Below are positions 19,879 to 22,379 of a DNA stretch of 22,379 nt, one piece after another (positions within the stretch are counted from its first letter, which is position 1; the number at the start of each line of letters is the position of its first letter). The position numbers and the translations under genes are program-made. This DNA comes from CAYYFX01 sp964471155 (GTDB lineage Bacteria > ARS69), in assembly GCA_964471155.1 (NCBI GenBank), contig CAYYFX010000063.1, forward strand, positions 1 to 22,379, in the 5' to 3' direction. The notes under the pieces were generated by a model that saw only the letters and a program-made list of their open reading frames with translations, did no database searches and was not told the DNA's origin.

Positions 19879-20346
19879 TCAGCCCTGCTTGTCCTTCGAC
19901 TTCCGCTTCGCCTTCCCGGGTTTCTCGGGCTTCCCGTGGGACGCGGGATTGCCGCCCTTCGTGGCGCGGATGAGCTCGCCGCTGCCGAGGTCGTACCACG
20001 TCACGGACGCCACGACCTTCGGGCTCTTCGGATCGTAGGCCGTGACCTCGAGCACGTTCCCGTCGAGCGGGCGGTACAGCACCCAGGCGCCCGCGGGCAC
20101 GCCGGCCACGAGCGACGCGCACGGGCACGGATCCGGCTGGTGGCCGGGCGGACGCCCGGGAACCCACACGCGACAGGCGCCGGGCGGCGGGTAGTGACCG
20201 GGCGGGATGCCGAGGCTGGCGACCGGTCCGTAGACCGGATGGGGCGGCGCTTTCGGGGTCGGGTCCCCGGCGGTGGCGACCACGCGGCCGGAGGAGCAGG
20301 CGCCCAGGCAGACGAGCGCGAGCGCGGCGACGAACGTGCGGTGCAT
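19879..20346 (-). CDS. Pro-rich lipoprotein of unknown function
   Basis: A 155-residue lipoprotein: hydrophobic start MHRTFVAALALVCLGAC with lipobox CLGAC (Cys17). The mature protein is Pro/Gly-rich (PPHPVYGPVASLGIPPGHYP, GACRVWVPGRPPGHQPDPCP). Then comes a more regular region, PAGAWVLYRPLDGNVLEVTA, with strands to SVTWYDLGSGELIRATKG and a very basic tail (KAKRKSKDKQG). The GIPPGHYPPPGACRVWVPGR stretch resembles short 'PPGxCRxW' motifs of small exported proteins, but I cannot name a family. ATG 20344-20346 has GGAGG seven bases upstream. It is divergent from uppP and converges with the subtilase. Confidence 0.75.
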   Translation of the reverse strand: MHRTFVAALALVCLGACSSGRVVATAGDPTPKAPPHPVYGPVASLGIPPGHYPPPGACRVWVPGRPPGHQPDPCPCASLVAGVPAGAWVLYRPLDGNVLEVTAYDPKSPKVVASVTWYDLGSGELIRATKGGNPASHGKPEKPGKAKRKSKDKQG

Positions 20347-20422
20347 GGCGAAGCCTCCAGGGGGCACCCCGGAGGAATCGGCGAAGTCGGCGACGCGCGT
20401 GAAGGGCGACCACGCCTCCGGG

Positions 20423-20451
20423 TTGTCGGCCGGGCCGGGCGGCCCTACGCT
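20423..20451 (+). promoter_or_regulatory. Candidate promoter (TTGTCG-N17-TACGCT) for uppP
   Basis: TTGTCG (20423-20428; 4 of 6) and TACGCT (20446-20451; 3 of 6) are separated by 17 bases and lie 28 bases before the uppP ATG, with GGAGG between. Confidence 0.35.
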
Positions 20452-20479
20452 GCCGCTCGGTCCGGGCACAGGAGGCGGA

Positions 20480-21444
20480 ATGGAAACCTGGCAGGCACTG
20501 GTCCTCGGCATCGTGGAGGGGCTCACGGAGTACCTTCCGGTCAGCTCCACGGGGCATCTCCTCGTGACGCAGCGGCTCCTGGGGATCGCTCCCGGGGAGG
20601 CGGCGAACGCGTACGCCATCGTGATCCAGGCGGGCGCCATCGTGGCGGTCCTGGGGCTCTACCGGAAGCGCGTGGGGCAGGTGGCGCGCGGCCTTCTCGG
20701 ACGCGAGCCGGCGGGCGCACGGCTGGCGCTGGCCCTGGTCACGGCGTTCGTTCCGGCGGCCGTGATCGGCGTGCTGGCGGGGGACGCCATCGAGGCGCGG
20801 CTCTTCGGACCCTGGCCGATCGCCGCGGCGTGGGCGGCGGGCGGCGTGTTGATCCTCGCGATCTCGCCGCGCATCGGCCGGAGCGGCGGCGCGGGGCTGG
20901 AGTCGCTGACCGTGCGCGCCGCGCTCCTCATCGGGTTCGCGCAGTGCGCGGCCCTGTGGCCNNNNNNNNNNNNNNNNNNNNNNNNNNNNNNNNNNNNNNN
21001 NNNNNNNNNNNNNNNNNNNNNNNNNNNNNNNNNNNNNNNNNNNNNNNNNNNNNNNNNNNNNTGACCGTGCGCGCCGCGCTCCTCATCGGGTTCGCGCAGT
21101 GCGCGGCCCTGTGGCCCGGTGTGAGCCGCAGCCTCGCCACGATCCTCGGCGGCCTGGCGGCGGGGCTGTCGCTCGGCGCGGCGGTGGAGTTCTCGTTCCT
21201 GCTCGGGCTCATCACGCTGACCGCGGCCTCCGCCTACAAGCTGCTGGACAGCGGCGCCGCGATCGCCGCGGCATACGGCGTCCCGGAGATCGTCGCGGGC
21301 TTCGCGGCCTCCTGGCTGGCGGCGGTGCTGGCCGTGCGGTGGATGGTGTCGTGGATCTCGCGCCGCGGACTCGGCGTGTTCGGCTGGTGGAGACTCGCGG
21401 CCGCCGCGACGGTGGCCGCGCTGGTGCTGTCCGGGCGGATCTGA
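20480..21444 (+). CDS. uppP: Undecaprenyl-diphosphatase UppP (BacA); interrupted by an assembly gap
   Basis: An integral membrane phosphatase that recycles undecaprenyl pyrophosphate to the monophosphate carrier for peptidoglycan and other envelope polymers; extra copies confer bacitracin resistance. Motifs: EGLTEYLPVSSTGHLL (residues about 13-28) and, after the gap, PGVSRSLATILGG, the two family active-site signatures. About eight hydrophobic segments are seen. ATG 20480 follows GGAGG. The 100 Ns (20962-21061) put the two halves out of frame: 965 bases is not a multiple of three. Exactly 55 bases before the gap (20907-20961) are repeated after it (21062-21116). Removing the Ns plus one copy gives 810 bases and 269 residues, the normal UppP length, so the gene is almost certainly intact in the organism. 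Confidence 0.92.
20907..20961 (+). repeat. 55-bp segment duplicated on both sides of the gap (first copy)
   Basis: Identical to 21062-21116. A perfect duplication that abuts a 100-N gap on both sides is typical of two contigs sharing a k-mer-length overlap that the scaffolder did not merge, and is not a biological repeat. Confidence 0.9.
20962..21061. other. Assembly gap (100 N) inside uppP
   Basis: Exactly 100 Ns, a conventional placeholder for unknown length. The flanking sequence implies the true gap is negative (a 55-base overlap). Confidence 0.98.
21062..21116 (+). repeat. 55-bp segment duplicated on both sides of the gap (second copy)
   Basis: Identical to 20907-20961 and continuous with the second UppP motif downstream. 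Collapsing the two copies restores the reading frame. Confidence 0.9.
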
Positions 21445-21569
21445 GCCGTCCGGGAAGGCCGTCCCGCGGAGCGACAGGACGCACGAGCGCGGGCGACGAA
21501 GCCGGCCCCGGCGGGCTCCGCGCGCGTCGGGTTCGTCGGCCCCCCTTACCGGGGGAAGCTCCAAGAAGA

Positions 21570-21601
21570 ACGGGCCGGGAGTCTCGCGACCCCCGGCCCG
21601 T
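21570..21601 (-). terminator. Rho-independent terminator of the charged repeat-protein gene
   Basis: A perfect 10-bp stem (21592-21601 with 21570-21579, ACGGGCCGGG/CCCGGCCCGT) with a 12-base loop lies 17 bases past the minus-strand stop. On the minus strand it is followed by TTCTTCTT, a U-rich tail. It could also stop readthrough from uppP on the plus strand, but there is no T-run on that side. Confidence 0.7.
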
Positions 21602-21617
21602 CGGGCCCCCGTCCTCC

Positions 21618-22379
21618 CTACCGCCCGGACTTCTTGCCGCCGCGGCTGTCGGACGGCTCCGAACGGGACTTGGACTTCCCCTCGGACTGCGGCTGCGGCT
21701 TGCTCGCGGGCTTGTCCGCGACCTTCGCGCGCTCGGGCGCTCGCCGCTCCGCGTTCTGCACTTTCTGCGCACGCTCGGGCGCCTTGCGCTCCGCGTTCTG
21801 CACCTTCTGCGCGCGCTCCGGCGCTCGCGGCTCCGCCTTCTCCACCTTCTGCGCGCGCGCCGGCGGCTCGCGACGGGGCTTGTCCTTCTCCACGCGCTGC
21901 GCCTCGTCGCGCTGCGGCTTCGCGTTCTCCGGGCGCTGCACGCGGGACGGCTCCTCGCGACGGGGCTTGTCCTTCTCCACGCGCTGCGCCTCCTCGCGCT
22001 GCGGCTTCGTCTTCTCGGCCCGCTCCACACGCTTCACCGGCTGCGGCCGATCGGGGCGCACCTCGCGCGACTTCGCGGAGCTCGGGCTTTCCGCACGCTC
22101 CACGCGCACGTGGCTGCCCTTGCTCACCAAGCCGGCGGGCTTCACGTAGCTGCGCTTCGCCGCGTCCTCACCGGAGCGGATGAACTCCTTCTGCCCGCGC
22201 GGCGAGTAGACCTCGATCTTCCGGCCGCCCACATCGCGCCTGGCCTTGTCCAGGGACACGGTGCGGATCTTCTCGCGCGTGACCTTCTGCACGGCGTTCA
22301 CGTCCAGGTGCAGGCCCGCCGGCTGCACGCGCTTCGTCTTCCACAGGCTCAGCGTGGCCGGCCGCGCCAGCGCGTGGCG
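21618..22379 (-). CDS. Highly charged repeat protein, unknown function (partial; N-terminus beyond the window)
   Basis: The visible 253 residues end at TAG 21618-21620; the frame is open to the right edge, so the N-terminus is missing. A GTG at 22326-22328 could start it, but the 17 codons upstream (RHALARPATLSLWKTKRVQP) read as protein. The first ~90 visible residues look folded (AVQKVTREKIRTVSLDKARR, GGRKIEVYSPRGQKEFIRSG, KPAGLVSKGSHVRVERAE). The rest is low-complexity Lys/Arg/Glu/Pro with two repeat families: EAQRVEKDKPRRE at 29-residue spacing and ERAQKVQNAERxAP at 14-residue spacing. The end is Lys/Ser/Arg-rich. Such tails occur in envelope or nucleic-acid-associated proteins; I do not assign a function. 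A good intrinsic terminator follows. Confidence 0.7.
   Translation of the reverse strand, partial: RHALARPATLSLWKTKRVQPAGLHLDVNAVQKVTREKIRTVSLDKARRDVGGRKIEVYSPRGQKEFIRSGEDAAKRSYVKPAGLVSKGSHVRVERAESPSSAKSREVRPDRPQPVKRVERAEKTKPQREEAQRVEKDKPRREEPSRVQRPENAKPQRDEAQRVEKDKPRREPPARAQKVEKAEPRAPERAQKVQNAERKAPERAQKVQNAERRAPERAKVADKPASKPQPQSEGKSKSRSEPSDSRGGKKSGR
21731..21856 (-). repeat. Three 42-bp in-frame tandem repeats
   Basis: Units start at 21731, 21773 and 21815 and encode 14-residue copies of the ERAQKV(Q/E)(N/K)AE pattern; the first two are nearly identical. Confidence 0.8.
21871..22018 (-). repeat. Two near-identical ~60-bp repeats at 87-bp spacing
   Basis: Segments starting at 21871 and 21958 differ at only a few bases and encode the EAQRVEKDKPRRE motif twice, 29 residues apart. 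Confidence 0.75.

Noticed and set aside
20907..21116. A genuine 55-bp direct repeat or pseudogene in uppP
   Set aside because: The duplication abuts a 100-N gap on both sides, and collapsing it restores a normal-length protein, so an assembly artefact is the better explanation.
21731..22018. A CRISPR-like array
   Set aside because: The repeats are in frame within a coding sequence, lack unique spacers and encode a low-complexity protein tail.

Overview
This is a very GC-rich bacterial window, probably a metagenome-assembled scaffold because a 100-N gap at 20962-21061 has assembler-style flanks. It is densely packed, with short intergenic regions (none above 300 bases) and many convergent and divergent pairs. 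Two secreted proteins (a PQQ-type sugar dehydrogenase and a subtilase) end in FlgD/Ig-like C-terminal domains of the NGRKVATL...AGVYFVRLE type. Such tails are common in FCB-group and candidate phyla such as Eisenbacteria or Latescibacterota. That, together with a 19-heme cytochrome and an ECF sigma factor, suggests this kind of lineage, but no marker gene here proves it.

Left part (1-4732): a basic tail of an upstream gene, a small helical protein, a four-helix DUF360/'holin-like' membrane protein, a stand-alone 5'-3' exonuclease/flap endonuclease, a DUF4287-SRPBCC protein, ArfB ribosome-rescue hydrolase and a DUF190 protein. An ECF sigma/anti-sigma pair with an ATGA overlap closes this part on the minus strand. 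Divergent from the sigma gene is a large membrane-anchored cytochrome (4918-7689). It fuses 19 CXXCH c-heme sites to a six-helix b-type cytochrome domain and is the most striking protein in the window.

Middle (7717-14933): a YHS-domain lipoprotein, an exported beta-rich protein, and the PQQ-type sugar dehydrogenase with an FlgD-like tail. Next comes a BlaI-BlaR1-type regulator/M56 protease operon whose protease has a Pro-rich repeat and coiled coil where classical BlaR1 has a penicillin sensor. Its promoter carries two identical-architecture inverted repeats (AGAC-N5-GTCT) exactly 22 bp apart. Three exported proteins of unknown function follow.

Right part (15079-22379): an exported coiled-coil protein 14 bases upstream of a 1384-residue secreted subtilase with two tandem ~363-residue C-terminal repeats and an FlgD-like end. 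Then come a Pro-rich lipoprotein, undecaprenyl-diphosphatase UppP (apparently broken only by an assembly gap flanked by an exact 55-bp duplication), and the C-terminal part of a highly charged repeat protein running off the right edge.

Overall the region is weighted to the cell envelope and outside: exported, lipoprotein or membrane products dominate. I see no mobile elements, tRNA or rRNA genes, or CRISPR arrays.
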